A DNA stretch of 64,000 nt from Pseudomonadota bacterium (lineage in GTDB: Bacteria; Bdellovibrionota_B; Oligoflexia; Oligoflexales; CAIYRB01). Made by a program: the position numbers and the translations under genes. The first letter of the stretch is position 1; every line of letters starts with the position of its first letter. The DNA lies in NCBI GenBank assembly GCA_026390445.1, contig JAPLFX010000049.1, forward strand, positions 1 to 64,000. Reading direction: 5' to 3'. Below are positions 44,461-54,368 of this stretch, piece by piece. The notes under the pieces are model-generated. The model saw nothing but the letters and a program-made list of their open reading frames with translations, was not told where the DNA came from and made no database searches.

Positions 44461-45535
44461 CCTGATTCAAGTGAGCGCGCAGGCGCTGTAGTAGAGGTCC
44501 GGAGATAAATGGCCAGCGCGCATCCAGGACAGCCTGGTCCTCAATGGTTGCCAGAGCACTTGGTACATATTTTAGGTAATCGCCACGTTGTTTATCTAGG
44601 GTTAGAAAGCCAAAGCTACCGATCGCCTTTAGCTGCCTTTGCAAAAGCATGGGCCGCCACAAAGCGGCTGCCTCGGCATAAACGTCGGCGCCGTTGGCCT
44701 GGCGAATGACTTCAAGTCCGTCGTCGAGCAGCTGCCGACGCAAAACACCGTTGAATGGCACATACGAGTCGAAGCATAGGGAGACAAGGTCGTAGGATGC
44801 GGGACCCAACCGCGCGTCTTGAAAGTCTATCACTGCAAGCTTGTCGTCTTTGACCATGATGTTGCGTGAATGCAGGTCGCGATGAACGAAGTATCGCGAA
44901 TTCGCGGCCAATGTTTCGCTCAGGATCTGCACGTCGCGGTTGAACTGGGTCTCTTCCGCCGCTGTTAGAATCACGCCTGCAACCGGCCTGGCGTATTTTT
45001 GCATGAAGAAGTTTAGCTCCCAAGTGAACCGTTCGGTATCAAAACCGCGCTTGCACCAAATGGAGCTTTCGTTCCGGGGGATGCCGAGAAAGCGTGCCAC
45101 GATGCCGGAGCACTGACGGTACAATGTTCGGATATCGGTCATGCGCTGGGTTTGAATGTTTTGTAAGACGATGCCTTCTAGCATTTGATTGCCGTAGTCT
45201 TCGATAAGAAGGGCTGCATGGGCCGTTAGGGCGTTGCTGACGCGAGGTACAAAGACCCCTTGCTCGGCCAACAAATTGGCAATCGTGATCCATTCGTAGC
45301 CGCCTGATTTGAGCGCCTCGGCGTCGCTGCCTGATAGCTGCATGAGGACTAGCGGGTTTGGCAATTCCGGCGACCTAATTCGGTAATAACAGCGATCTGA
45401 CCCGTCGCCGGCTAGCCACTCCATGGCAACTGAGTGAACGCCGAGGGTTTGGGCGATCAGGGTGGGCGGCGGCGGCTTCAAGGCATCGTTGCGCTGCTTA
45501 GAGAGTGAGGAAGTCAAGGTCTGGACCCATCTCAA
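44438..45535 (-). CDS. Aminoglycoside-phosphotransferase-family sugar kinase (AmgK-like)
   Basis: YFVHRDLHSRNIMVKDDKLAVIDFQDARLGPASYDLVSL APH catalytic motifs; overlaps the nucleotidyltransferase. Confidence 0.82.
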   Translation of the reverse strand: MRWVQTLTSSLSKQRNDALKPPPPTLIAQTLGVHSVAMEWLAGDGSDRCYYRIRSPELPNPLVLMQLSGSDAEALKSGGYEWITIANLLAEQGVFVPRVSNALTAHAALLIEDYGNQMLEGIVLQNIQTQRMTDIRTLYRQCSGIVARFLGIPRNESSIWCKRGFDTERFTWELNFFMQKYARPVAGVILTAAEETQFNRDVQILSETLAANSRYFVHRDLHSRNIMVKDDKLAVIDFQDARLGPASYDLVSLCFDSYVPFNGVLRRQLLDDGLEVIRQANGADVYAEAAALWRPMLLQRQLKAIGSFGFLTLDKQRGDYLKYVPSALATIEDQAVLDARWPFISGPLLQRLRAHLNQVGHDSRG

Positions 45536-46430
45536 TGCGAAGTGAATTGGACCGGCTTAAGTAAAGTTCGCCGTCTAACGTATAGTCGAACGGCCGTTCT
45601 TGCTCGACGAGCAGTCCGCGACAACAAAAGCTTATCTTACCCTTTCCGATGCCGTCTTGTCTTGTCGCCAAGATCACGGGAAGTTGCCATAAAACATCCT
45701 TTGCCGACATCGTAAAGCTACTGCACTGAAAGCCGCTTTCTTCGTTGCTCAGTAGGTGAAACAAGGGGTAACCAAGCGGCAGCTTAGAGACGGTCGAACA
45801 GAACACAGCACAGCTAAGGTGCGAGTGCGCCGGCCCCACGTCGGGTGTTAATGTGTGGTGCAGATCGCTGACTACTCGGGCAAATAGCTCCCCGTTGAAC
45901 AGGCGCGACCCCCACACCTTTACCGCCAATGCAAGGGCGCCGAGCGGGCCGCTTTTGCGTCGGTAGTATTCTTTGAGAAAGGCTGGAGCCAGTCCATCAG
46001 CGAAAAGAAAGCCGTAGTTACCTTCGATCTTAAGTGACCGCAGTCGGCGCCAAGGGAGGTCGCCTAAACCCGAGTGACCTTCGACCAGGCGAAAAAGCAC
46101 CTGCTCGGGTGAACCGCGGATACCCAGGTTGTTTGCCAGAACGTTGATGGTCCCGCCGCGCAACAGGGCGATACGTGGCAGCGGCTGATCTTTATATTCC
46201 CGGATAAATGCCGTGAGCGTTCGCGAGATGGTCCCGTCGCCGCCGTTTATGGCAAGGATCCGAATGCCCTTTTCTTTGAAGTCTCGTGCGACTCGGCCGA
46301 GGTCTGCCAGGGTGTTGGTGACCTCTAGCTGCCCTTGAGCTCCCAGGATAAACCCTAACAGGGCAGTGCGACTGGGATTTCGCCTATTCAACTTCGAGTG
46401 GGGATTTGTTATGATCCCGATCCCTGACAT
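45498..46430 (-). CDS. Diacylglycerol kinase catalytic-domain (YegS/DagK-type) lipid kinase
   Basis: GIGIITNPHSKLNRRNPSR, ILAINGGDGTISRTLTAF (GGDGT), LLRGGTINVLANNLGI. Confidence 0.85.
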   Translation of the reverse strand: MSGIGIITNPHSKLNRRNPSRTALLGFILGAQGQLEVTNTLADLGRVARDFKEKGIRILAINGGDGTISRTLTAFIREYKDQPLPRIALLRGGTINVLANNLGIRGSPEQVLFRLVEGHSGLGDLPWRRLRSLKIEGNYGFLFADGLAPAFLKEYYRRKSGPLGALALAVKVWGSRLFNGELFARVVSDLHHTLTPDVGPAHSHLSCAVFCSTVSKLPLGYPLFHLLSNEESGFQCSSFTMSAKDVLWQLPVILATRQDGIGKGKISFCCRGLLVEQERPFDYTLDGELYLSRSNSLRIEMGPDLDFLTL

Positions 46431-46465
46431 CGTGTGGCACCTTTCTTTAATAGGGGCTCAGCCTG

Positions 46466-47359
46466 GTGACGAAACTACCTGCAGTGCGGTCCAGCGGGCA
46501 TTCGCCCGCGATTTTGTCGCCGCTTCAGTTATATCTTCAGCAGATAGCCAAATATCCATTGCTTGAGCCTGAAGAGGAGTATGAGCTGGCCCGCCAACAG
46601 TTTGATGGCGGCGACGTCGGTGCAGCCCACCGACTTGTGACGGCGAATTTACGGCTAGTGGTTAAGATAGCGAACGATTTTCGGCAAGCACAGCTCAATC
46701 TTTTGGATTTAATTCAAGAAGGCAACTACGGCCTCATGCAAGCGGTTAAGCGCTTCAACCCGTACAAAGGCGTTAAGCTGTCCAGTTACGCCGCGTGGTG
46801 GATCCGAGCTTATATCCTTAAGCACATCATGGACAATAAAAGCCATGTCAAGATTGGCACGACTTCAGACCAACGCAAGCTCTATTACAACCTAGAAAAG
46901 ACCGCTCGCAAACTGCTCCAGGAATACGATCATGTTGATCCAAAGATGCTGGCCGAGCATCTGCATGTCCGGGAAAAGGACGTGCGCGAGATGCAGGCAC
47001 GGTTAGCCGCACCCGATCTATCGCTCGATGCGCCCATAGGCGACGAGGACAGCAGCTCGACGCACGGACAGATGCTTGCCGCAGCAGGTAAAGGTGCCGA
47101 TGATGTCCTCGCGGATGAGGAGGTTCGAACGATTTTCGCTGAGCATTTGGCGACCTTTCGGGAAACCCTCAAGGGCCGAGACCTCGAGATTTTTGACGCC
47201 AGGCTGATGGCCGAAGATCCGCTTACTTTGCAGGAGATCGGCGATCGCTATGGCGTCAGCCGGGAGCGTGCGCGACAGATCGAGGCGCGCATCGTGCAAA
47301 AGCTGCGTACATTTGTCGGTGCGCAGGGGCAACTGGATGCTGAAGTGATTCGGCGTTAA
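46466..47359 (+). CDS. rpoH: RNA polymerase sigma-32 family factor (RpoH-like)
   Basis: NLRLVVKIANDFRQAQLNLLDLIQEGNYGLMQAVKRFNPYKGVKLSSYAAWWIRAYILKHIMDN; C-terminal LTLQEIGDRYGVSRERARQIEARIVQKLR; GTG start. Confidence 0.9.
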   Translation: MTKLPAVRSSGHSPAILSPLQLYLQQIAKYPLLEPEEEYELARQQFDGGDVGAAHRLVTANLRLVVKIANDFRQAQLNLLDLIQEGNYGLMQAVKRFNPYKGVKLSSYAAWWIRAYILKHIMDNKSHVKIGTTSDQRKLYYNLEKTARKLLQEYDHVDPKMLAEHLHVREKDVREMQARLAAPDLSLDAPIGDEDSSSTHGQMLAAAGKGADDVLADEEVRTIFAEHLATFRETLKGRDLEIFDARLMAEDPLTLQEIGDRYGVSRERARQIEARIVQKLRTFVGAQGQLDAEVIRR

Positions 47360-49419
47360 AACCGTGGGGACTTGTTTTGACCTAGGCTGCTGCGAAGAGC
47401 CCCAAGGCGCTGCAGGGTCTGACTCTTGCGCGCCTGCTCAGCGTTCTGTCGCGACACCGGACTGGCGTCCTCCGTATTGAGGGCAAATGCCGCGGCCGGG
47501 ACTTCAGCGAGAAAGCGCGACGGCATTCGTGTTTGCTTACCTTGATATCCAGAATTTCTATCGAGACAATACGAAAGAAACAGACGGCGCTTGGCTCTGG
47601 TGAGTGCCACATAAAATAGGCGCCGCTCTTCGCAGACGGCCTGCGGGTCTTGCAGACTGTTTTTGTGCGGGAGCATTTGCTCCTCAAGACCGATCACGAA
47701 GACAGCGGGGAACTCCAGACCTTTTGCTGCGTGTATCGACATCAGTGATACCGACGAATGGCCTTTGTCCTTTTCGGCCTTAAAATCGGTGTCAAGTGCA
47801 AGGGAATCGAGTAGGTCCTCGATGTTAATGGTACCTTGCTCGGCTTTGATGTCGGCGGCTAAGGTGGCAATCCATTGGGGAAGACTCCGAAGGTTTGCAA
47901 CTTTACGGTCGCGCGAGCCAGCGTCTTGGGTGCGCAGACGAACGTCTTGCTCCAGGCCAGTCAGTTTGAGAATCGCGGTCCCCAATGCGGCGAAATCTTC
48001 GCCACTATTTAGCGGCAAGGTGCATAGCTGATGGATCAATTCATGGAAACCACGAACAGACGAGTGGCCGGCGAACTCCGCCGAGCTGATAACGGCGTAG
48101 GGGCTAATTCCTAGCGTTTTAGCGCTCTCTTCTATGCGCTCTAGGGTTTTAATGCCGATACCGCGACTCGGTGTGTTGATCACTCGCCACAAGGCCAGGC
48201 GGTCCTCGTTCTTCAACACTAGGCGCAGGTAGCAGATAAAATCTTTGATCTCTTTGCGCTCAAAGAAGCTTTGCCCACCGTAGGTCTTGTAGCTGATGCG
48301 GGCTTCACGTAGCGCTAGTTCGATGGCCTTAGCTTGGTTGTTGGCGCGATATAAAACGCTGATATCCTGAGGGTTCATTCCCGAACCAAGCAGTCCAAGG
48401 CACTTTTCGGCAACCAAGTTGGCTTCTGCCGTCTCATCCTCGCACGGACTCAGAACAATCGGGCTGCTGTCTGTGGAGGCACTCCAAAGAGTCTTATCCT
48501 TGCGCTGTGCATTATTCTTAATAACGGTGTTGGCAGCGCCTAAAATGACGTTTGAGCAGCGATAATTTTGCTCAAGTTTGATGATTTTAGTCCCGGGGAA
48601 CATTTTTTCGAAACGCTCTAAGACCTCATACATCGCGCCGCGCCAGCTGTAGATTGACTGGTCATCGTCACCGACAACGCAGACATCATGGGAGTCACTG
48701 GCAATTTGTTCGAGAATGGCTAATTGGGCTTGATTGGTGTCTTGATATTCATCGACCATGATGTGACGAAAACGCCGCCTAACGGCTTCGCGGATATCAG
48801 GGTGTTGCTGTAGAAGAAAGACCGTACGGTAGATGCAGTCGTCAAAGTCGATGACGCGGTTCAGTCGTAGCTGGCGTTCATAAAGCTCGAAAACCTCGCC
48901 AAGCACGGCCAGGTCAAAATTCATCAGCGCCCGACCGCCGCCGCGGCGAACATCGTCCGGTGTGAGGAGGTGGTTCTTTGCGACGCCGATTTGGGCGTGG
49001 AGCTTATCGGCTTGGTACACCCCACCCCAGTTCTTTTCCTCGAGTCCTTTGCGGACCAAATCGATTTGGTCAGCGGTGCCGGCCAAGCTGAAGCCAGGGG
49101 TCAGGCCGGCCTGAACGGGATAGCGCCGAAGTAGATTCAGGCAAAAACTGTGAAAGGTCCCAAGCCATACTTTTTTCGCTCGGCCGCCGACCAGGGCCTT
49201 GGTGCGCTCGGCCATTTCCTTGGCAGCTTTGTTGGTAAACGATAGAGCAACGATGGAATCACCTGGGATGCCGCAGCCCAGCATGTAGCCGATCCGGTAG
49301 GTGATGACTCTGGTTTTGCCGGTACCGGCCCCAGCTAGGATCATCAGTGGGCCAGACGTATGGGTTACAGCGTCGCGTTGTTCAGCATTTAGGTCATCAA
49401 TCTTGAAGTGCATGGGCAT
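47356..49419 (-). CDS. UvrD/Rep/PcrA-family ATP-dependent DNA helicase
   Basis: LNAEQRDAVTHTSGPLMILAGAGTGKTRVITYRIGYM, VDEYQDTNQAQLAIL, VGDDDQSIYSWRGA, SIHAAKGLEFPAVFVIGLEE. Confidence 0.96.
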   Translation of the reverse strand: MPMHFKIDDLNAEQRDAVTHTSGPLMILAGAGTGKTRVITYRIGYMLGCGIPGDSIVALSFTNKAAKEMAERTKALVGGRAKKVWLGTFHSFCLNLLRRYPVQAGLTPGFSLAGTADQIDLVRKGLEEKNWGGVYQADKLHAQIGVAKNHLLTPDDVRRGGGRALMNFDLAVLGEVFELYERQLRLNRVIDFDDCIYRTVFLLQQHPDIREAVRRRFRHIMVDEYQDTNQAQLAILEQIASDSHDVCVVGDDDQSIYSWRGAMYEVLERFEKMFPGTKIIKLEQNYRCSNVILGAANTVIKNNAQRKDKTLWSASTDSSPIVLSPCEDETAEANLVAEKCLGLLGSGMNPQDISVLYRANNQAKAIELALREARISYKTYGGQSFFERKEIKDFICYLRLVLKNEDRLALWRVINTPSRGIGIKTLERIEESAKTLGISPYAVISSAEFAGHSSVRGFHELIHQLCTLPLNSGEDFAALGTAILKLTGLEQDVRLRTQDAGSRDRKVANLRSLPQWIATLAADIKAEQGTINIEDLLDSLALDTDFKAEKDKGHSSVSLMSIHAAKGLEFPAVFVIGLEEQMLPHKNSLQDPQAVCEERRLFYVALTRAKRRLFLSYCLDRNSGYQGKQTRMPSRFLAEVPAAAFALNTEDASPVSRQNAEQARKSQTLQRLGALRSSLGQNKSPRF

Positions 49420-49504
49420 CCATTGGGTAGCCAGCCAGGGGCTACCTTGATCTTCCGCAGCCTATCGGCTAATGTCCGCTTCTTGCTATACCTGGAGGAT
49501 CTCG

Positions 49505-49876
49505 ATGAGTCTAATGCAACTAGTTTTCACCGCTTCGGACGCTTTTGCTCAAGCCGCCGATACTGCTGCCCCTGGTAAAGGTCCATCTTTGGTAGAGATG
49601 CTGGCCATGCCGGTTGGCTTTTTGTTTATCATGTACTTCTTCATCATTCGCCCTCAGCAAAAGAAGGCCAAGGATCAGAGCGACTTGCTGACCAATCTGA
49701 AGGCTGGTGACGAAGTCGTCACGTCCGGCGGAATCATCGGTAAGGTGCGGGCCGTTGCCGAAGCCTTCGTCACCTTAGAGGTGGCTAATAATGTCGCGAT
49801 TAAAGTGCTAAAAGCCAATGTCAGCGGCTTGACTAAGGCACCTGTCGCGGTAGTCAAGGACGCAGTGAAGGCCTGA
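49505..49876 (+). CDS. yajC: Preprotein translocase accessory subunit YajC
   Basis: FLFIMYFFIIRPQQKKAKDQSDLLTNLKAGDEVVTSGGIIGKV; the better start is ATG at 49505. Confidence 0.93.
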   Translation: MSLMQLVFTASDAFAQAADTAAPGKGPSLVEMLAMPVGFLFIMYFFIIRPQQKKAKDQSDLLTNLKAGDEVVTSGGIIGKVRAVAEAFVTLEVANNVAIKVLKANVSGLTKAPVAVVKDAVKA

Positions 49877-49982
49877 TGTCTGGTCAGGTCGCTGGTGATT
49901 TGCTTAGCCCTCGTGTCATGGTTCTGACGGTCTGCTACTATAGAGTGGAATCGCGATCATCACGCCCGGAGGCTACGCCGGA

Positions 49983-50987
49983 ATGACCAAGCTGATGCTG
50001 GTAAACGCTGTGTCTGTTTGTTGCGCCGGGTGGCTGCTTAGTTCCGCCGCTTACGGCAAGGCTGATCCAGTGCCGCATTTGCCGGATGAGTATGAAACGA
50101 CCAGCGGCCACGGCATAGCCATGAACAATGCTGGTTATGCCCAAAACGATGGCTTTACGGCGGTTCGTGCAAACCCGGCGCTGCTGTCGACGCAAAGGGA
50201 CTACACGGTCTCGGCCGGCTACCATTGGCCAACGGCAGGTCGTGATTATTTTCAGGCGGGAGTGGTCGACGCTAAGACCTCACCGGTCGCCGCTGGGGTG
50301 AGCTACACGGGCTACACCGATGACTTCTCCTACCCGGTAGATCCGGCCTCGGCTAAAGCAACGGGCGCATCGCTCTATGATTCGCCCGTAACACGCCGAG
50401 CGAGCATTGCTGTGGCCAGTGTTTTCGGCCAGTTTTCCTTGGGCCTTGGCGGTACCTATGTCGAGGCTCATCCGGCTCCAGGTTCGACGCAGCAGCAAAG
50501 CGGCGCCACGCGAATTTCGGGATTTTGTTTGAACGCTGGGATCGCCGCGTCCATGTCCCCAGAATGGCACTTTGGGGCAGCCATCGAGAATGCTTCCAGT
50601 CGCAAGATCAAAGACTACGATCCCCGCACGTTCAAAATCGGTACGGCCTATAATGCGTCGCCCATGCTCACTCTTTTTCTCGACGCGCGGCAACGTGACC
50701 GGGTCCCTGAGTACGAAGACCAAATTAGCCTCGACAATCCTAGCCAAAGCATTACGTTAAGTCAGCCGGAGCGGCTGGTAATTGGGTCTGCTGTGGCGAT
50801 GGTGCAGGACTATCTGCGGCTGACCGCCTCGTACGGTCAATCAACCACTGACGGCCGCCGACTGCTTTCTGGCGGGGCAGCACTGATCAGTAAGAATTTC
50901 ACCCTGTCCTATGCGGCATCACGTCCGTACATGAAGATCCCAGGCGCGCATCAGGTCGTTACTCTTAGCTTTGAAATGGCGATGTAA
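49983..50987 (+). CDS. Predicted outer-membrane beta-barrel-like protein of unknown function
   Basis: Signal peptide (VNAVSVCCAGWLLSSAAYGKA), alternating beta-strand pattern, FxxxA/P-rich N-terminal FadL/OMPP1-like 'GFTAVRANPALLS'; C-terminal QVVTLSFEMAM. Confidence 0.6.
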   Translation: MTKLMLVNAVSVCCAGWLLSSAAYGKADPVPHLPDEYETTSGHGIAMNNAGYAQNDGFTAVRANPALLSTQRDYTVSAGYHWPTAGRDYFQAGVVDAKTSPVAAGVSYTGYTDDFSYPVDPASAKATGASLYDSPVTRRASIAVASVFGQFSLGLGGTYVEAHPAPGSTQQQSGATRISGFCLNAGIAASMSPEWHFGAAIENASSRKIKDYDPRTFKIGTAYNASPMLTLFLDARQRDRVPEYEDQISLDNPSQSITLSQPERLVIGSAVAMVQDYLRLTASYGQSTTDGRRLLSGGAALISKNFTLSYAASRPYMKIPGAHQVVTLSFEMAM

Positions 50988-50989
50988 AA

Positions 50990-53620
50990 ATGATCCATGA
51001 AGTATTGGAGAATGGTGTCGAAGTTGTTCTTAAGCAGAATCGCTTCACGCCGGCCGTTGCTGTTCAGGCCTGGGTAGGAGTCGGCTCTTTGCACGAACAG
51101 CCAGCCGAACGTGGCATGGCTCACTTTTTGGAGCATATGCTTTTTAAAGGCACCGCCCGCCGCGAGGTTGGCGACATTGCGGCAACGGTTGAAGCCTGCG
51201 GGGGTGATATCAATGCCTACACCACCTTTGATCAAACCGTGTTCTATCTCACTTTGGCCGCTGAGCATGCGGGTCTTGGGGTTGATCTACTTTGCGATGC
51301 CTTTGCGCACAGCGCTCTGGAGCCTATAGAATTCGAGCGCGAGCGCGAAGTCATCCTCGAAGAAATTAAGAGGTCCAATGACAGCCCTGGTGCTCGCATT
51401 GGCAAGCGGGTGTTCGAGTTGGCGTTTGCTGGAAGCGAGGCCGGGCGGCCGATTTTAGGGTCGGAGGCGAGCGTTCGCGCCTTTGCCCGAGATGAAGTGT
51501 ACGCATTCTACCGGCGTTGGTACACGCCAGGAAATTTAACGGTCGTCGTCGTGGGTGACTTCGACCAAGCTGAAATGATGGATCAAGTTAAAGCGACTTT
51601 TGGCCAATTGCCGGCACAGGAATGCTGCGACACCTTGCCGTCCATAGTGCCGGTTCGCCCGGAGAGGCAAACGCCTTGGCCAAGGGTGTCGCTGATTCAC
51701 GGCGACTTCCAGCAACCGCGCCTTGAGGTGGTCTACCCAGCCGCAGCTTTAGCTGATGTCGATAGTACAGCACTTGACCTGGCGGCTTTCGCTCTCGGCG
51801 CCGGTGAACTGGGTCGGTTGAATCTGCGCTTGCGCGACGGCGAGGGGGTCGTGACATCGGTTGGCGCATCCGTCTACACGCCGCAGTTCTCGGGTCTTTT
51901 TGAGGTTAGTGCCCTGACTTCATTGGCATTGATGCCGTCAGCCGTGGCGGCGATTGCCCGCGAAGTCGCCCAATTACATGACGATGAGCCGGTGTCCGAA
52001 GTGGAATTACAAAGGGCCCGCGCCAACCTGAAAGCTGACCGCATTGCCCAGGAAGAAACGGTCGACGGGCAGGCTCGCAACCTCGGCTTTGGCATGCGCA
52101 CGGCCCACAAACTGCTTTACGACGATGTCTATACGGCCGTGGTCAACGCTATGCCGGTTACCGCCATCTCGGCTGCGTTGCGGCGTTGGTTGAAGCCAGA
52201 GGATGCCACGATCGTCGCCTTGCTGCCGACCAATGCCACCGTCACGGCCGAGGAGCTGCGTGCCGCTTTTCACCGTGGTCTGAAGGACGCCAGTGAGCGC
52301 TCTAAGTCGGAAGTTCAGGTCTCAGTCCGTTCAACTCCCGTCGTCCGCAGTCCAGATGCCCAGGTCATCCAGGTTAAGCCCGGCCTGAAACTGATCTATC
52401 GCCACAATCCCAATGTCGAGCTGTTCACCATGACTGCTGCGACTGAGGGCGGCTTGCGTGGAGAAACCGCTGCGAACGCCGGTATTTACCACGCACTGTT
52501 CGCAATGCTCGGCCTAGCCAGTGAGACGCATGACTATAGCGAATTGATGCACGCGGTCGAAGGCCTAGGCGCCAGCTTAGAAGGCTTTTCTGGGAAGGAC
52601 TCGGCGGGTTTTCACCTGCAGTGCCTGACCGAGCATGCAGCCACCATGCTGGGGCTGTTTCGAGAAGTCATGCTGACACCGACCTTTCCTGAGGCCCAGT
52701 GGCAGCCGATCAAACGCGAAATCGAACAGGCGATTGCAGCGCAAGAAGATTCTCCAAGCGGTGTGTGCCTGCGTCGTTTTCAAGAGCGCCTGTATGGCAA
52801 TCACCCTTATTGCTACCCGCTGATTGGCAATGCCGCGTCCGTTGCCCAATTCACACCAAAGGTGCTCCAGGAGTTTTACCAGCAGTTGGTCGGCAGTGGG
52901 CCTTGGGTCATCGCGGTGGCATCGACACTGCCAGCGGAGGCAGTGGTTGAGCTTGTAAGCAAGTCGTTAGACTCGTTCAACCCGGCTCCCAAGGCGCGTC
53001 AATTTGCGAGTGAACGGGTGCCTGAATCCGACCGACCGGGCATCCTCAAGGTGGCCAAGGACCGGGAACAGGCGCATTTGGTCTATGGCTTTCGCGGCAT
53101 GACCTGGGCTGACCCCGACCGCTATGCCCTGGATCTGCTAATCACCATCCTAGGTGGTCATGGTGGCCGCTTGTTCAGGGAGTTGCGCGACAAGAGTAGC
53201 TTGGCGTACACCGTAAGCCCGATTGTCGCTTATGGTTGCCACCCAGGAATAGTCGGATCCTATATTGCTTGTGCGCCCGAGAAGGCGAAGCGCGCCCTGG
53301 CGTCGCTAGAAGCGGAGATGCTGGCCCTGACTCGCCAGACTCCAAGTGCTTCGGAGGTCGAAAGGGCCCGCAGCTACATCATTGGGTCGCATGAAATGGG
53401 TCTACAAAAGAGCGATGCACAGACTAGCACGATGGCTCTCATGGAGCTCTACGGCTATGGTTTCAATGACTTTCTCACCTACCCTGAGCGGATCAAAGCG
53501 GTGACCGCAGGCGACGTGATGCGGGTAGCTAGGAGATTGTTTTTGCCGGCCAAAGCCGTCACTGTGGCCGTGGGCCCCGAAGCTGAAAGGGATGCTTTAC
53601 GCGACGCACAGTTGTGTTAA
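50990..53620 (+). CDS. M16 zinc protease (two-domain, pitrilysin-like)
   Basis: GMAHFLEHMLFKGT (HxxEH) and second inactive-like M16 half; ALDLLITILGGHGGRLFRELRDKSSLAYTVSP. Confidence 0.95.
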   Translation: MIHEVLENGVEVVLKQNRFTPAVAVQAWVGVGSLHEQPAERGMAHFLEHMLFKGTARREVGDIAATVEACGGDINAYTTFDQTVFYLTLAAEHAGLGVDLLCDAFAHSALEPIEFEREREVILEEIKRSNDSPGARIGKRVFELAFAGSEAGRPILGSEASVRAFARDEVYAFYRRWYTPGNLTVVVVGDFDQAEMMDQVKATFGQLPAQECCDTLPSIVPVRPERQTPWPRVSLIHGDFQQPRLEVVYPAAALADVDSTALDLAAFALGAGELGRLNLRLRDGEGVVTSVGASVYTPQFSGLFEVSALTSLALMPSAVAAIAREVAQLHDDEPVSEVELQRARANLKADRIAQEETVDGQARNLGFGMRTAHKLLYDDVYTAVVNAMPVTAISAALRRWLKPEDATIVALLPTNATVTAEELRAAFHRGLKDASERSKSEVQVSVRSTPVVRSPDAQVIQVKPGLKLIYRHNPNVELFTMTAATEGGLRGETAANAGIYHALFAMLGLASETHDYSELMHAVEGLGASLEGFSGKDSAGFHLQCLTEHAATMLGLFREVMLTPTFPEAQWQPIKREIEQAIAAQEDSPSGVCLRRFQERLYGNHPYCYPLIGNAASVAQFTPKVLQEFYQQLVGSGPWVIAVASTLPAEAVVELVSKSLDSFNPAPKARQFASERVPESDRPGILKVAKDREQAHLVYGFRGMTWADPDRYALDLLITILGGHGGRLFRELRDKSSLAYTVSPIVAYGCHPGIVGSYIACAPEKAKRALASLEAEMLALTRQTPSASEVERARSYIIGSHEMGLQKSDAQTSTMALMELYGYGFNDFLTYPERIKAVTAGDVMRVARRLFLPAKAVTVAVGPEAERDALRDAQLC

Positions 53621-53682
53621 GTTTGGCGCTCTTAGCTCCCTGTGGATAGGGCAAACGGTTTCTTCAATAGCGAGGGTTAACG

Positions 53683-54348
53683 ATGGGCTGGCTGCGGCAG
53701 ACCACTGATTCATCTATTGGCGGTAAGCTCATAGTGGCGGTGACGGGATTGGCTATGGTGGGGTTCGTCGTCGCCCATCTTTCGGGTAACCTGCTGGTTT
53801 TTGGCGGACCTCAAGCGGTTAACAGTTATGCCGAAGGCTTACGCAAATTGGGGGCTCTGCTCTGGGTTGCTCGGATTGGGCTACTGGTCATGGCAACACT
53901 GCATATCGTCTTTGCTATTAAATTAAATCTGGCAAACCGCGCCGCTAGACCGCAGGCCTACGCGGTCAAAACGTACCGGCGCGCCAGCTTTGCCTCCAGG
54001 TCGATGCTGCTGACCGGACTGGCATTGCTTGGGTATATCTTATTCCATCTCGCACACTTCACGTTTAGAGCGACTAGTCCAGAACTTGCGGCTCTTGGCG
54101 AGTACGACGTTTACCAGATGATTGTGCTGTCGTTTCAGCAACCATTGATCGCTGGGCTCTATATCGTCTCGATGTTTCTACTGGGATTGCATCTATCGCA
54201 CGGCGTCTCTAGTTTGTTTCAAACCCTTGGTTTTAATCACCCAAAGTACCGTAACCTGGTCGGGTCTATTGGCCCCTTCTTAGGCGTGTTGCTCGCCCTG
54301 GGATTTAGCTCGATTCCCGCAGCTGTTCTGTTTGGCCTTCTGAAATAA
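53683..54348 (+). CDS. sdhC: Succinate dehydrogenase cytochrome b558-type subunit
   Basis: Five-TM protein, [46 protein letters not shown]; upstream of sdhA and sdhB. Confidence 0.92.
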   Translation: MGWLRQTTDSSIGGKLIVAVTGLAMVGFVVAHLSGNLLVFGGPQAVNSYAEGLRKLGALLWVARIGLLVMATLHIVFAIKLNLANRAARPQAYAVKTYRRASFASRSMLLTGLALLGYILFHLAHFTFRATSPELAALGEYDVYQMIVLSFQQPLIAGLYIVSMFLLGLHLSHGVSSLFQTLGFNHPKYRNLVGSIGPFLGVLLALGFSSIPAAVLFGLLK

Positions 54349-54368
54349 GCTTTCATCCGAGGGTTTTT

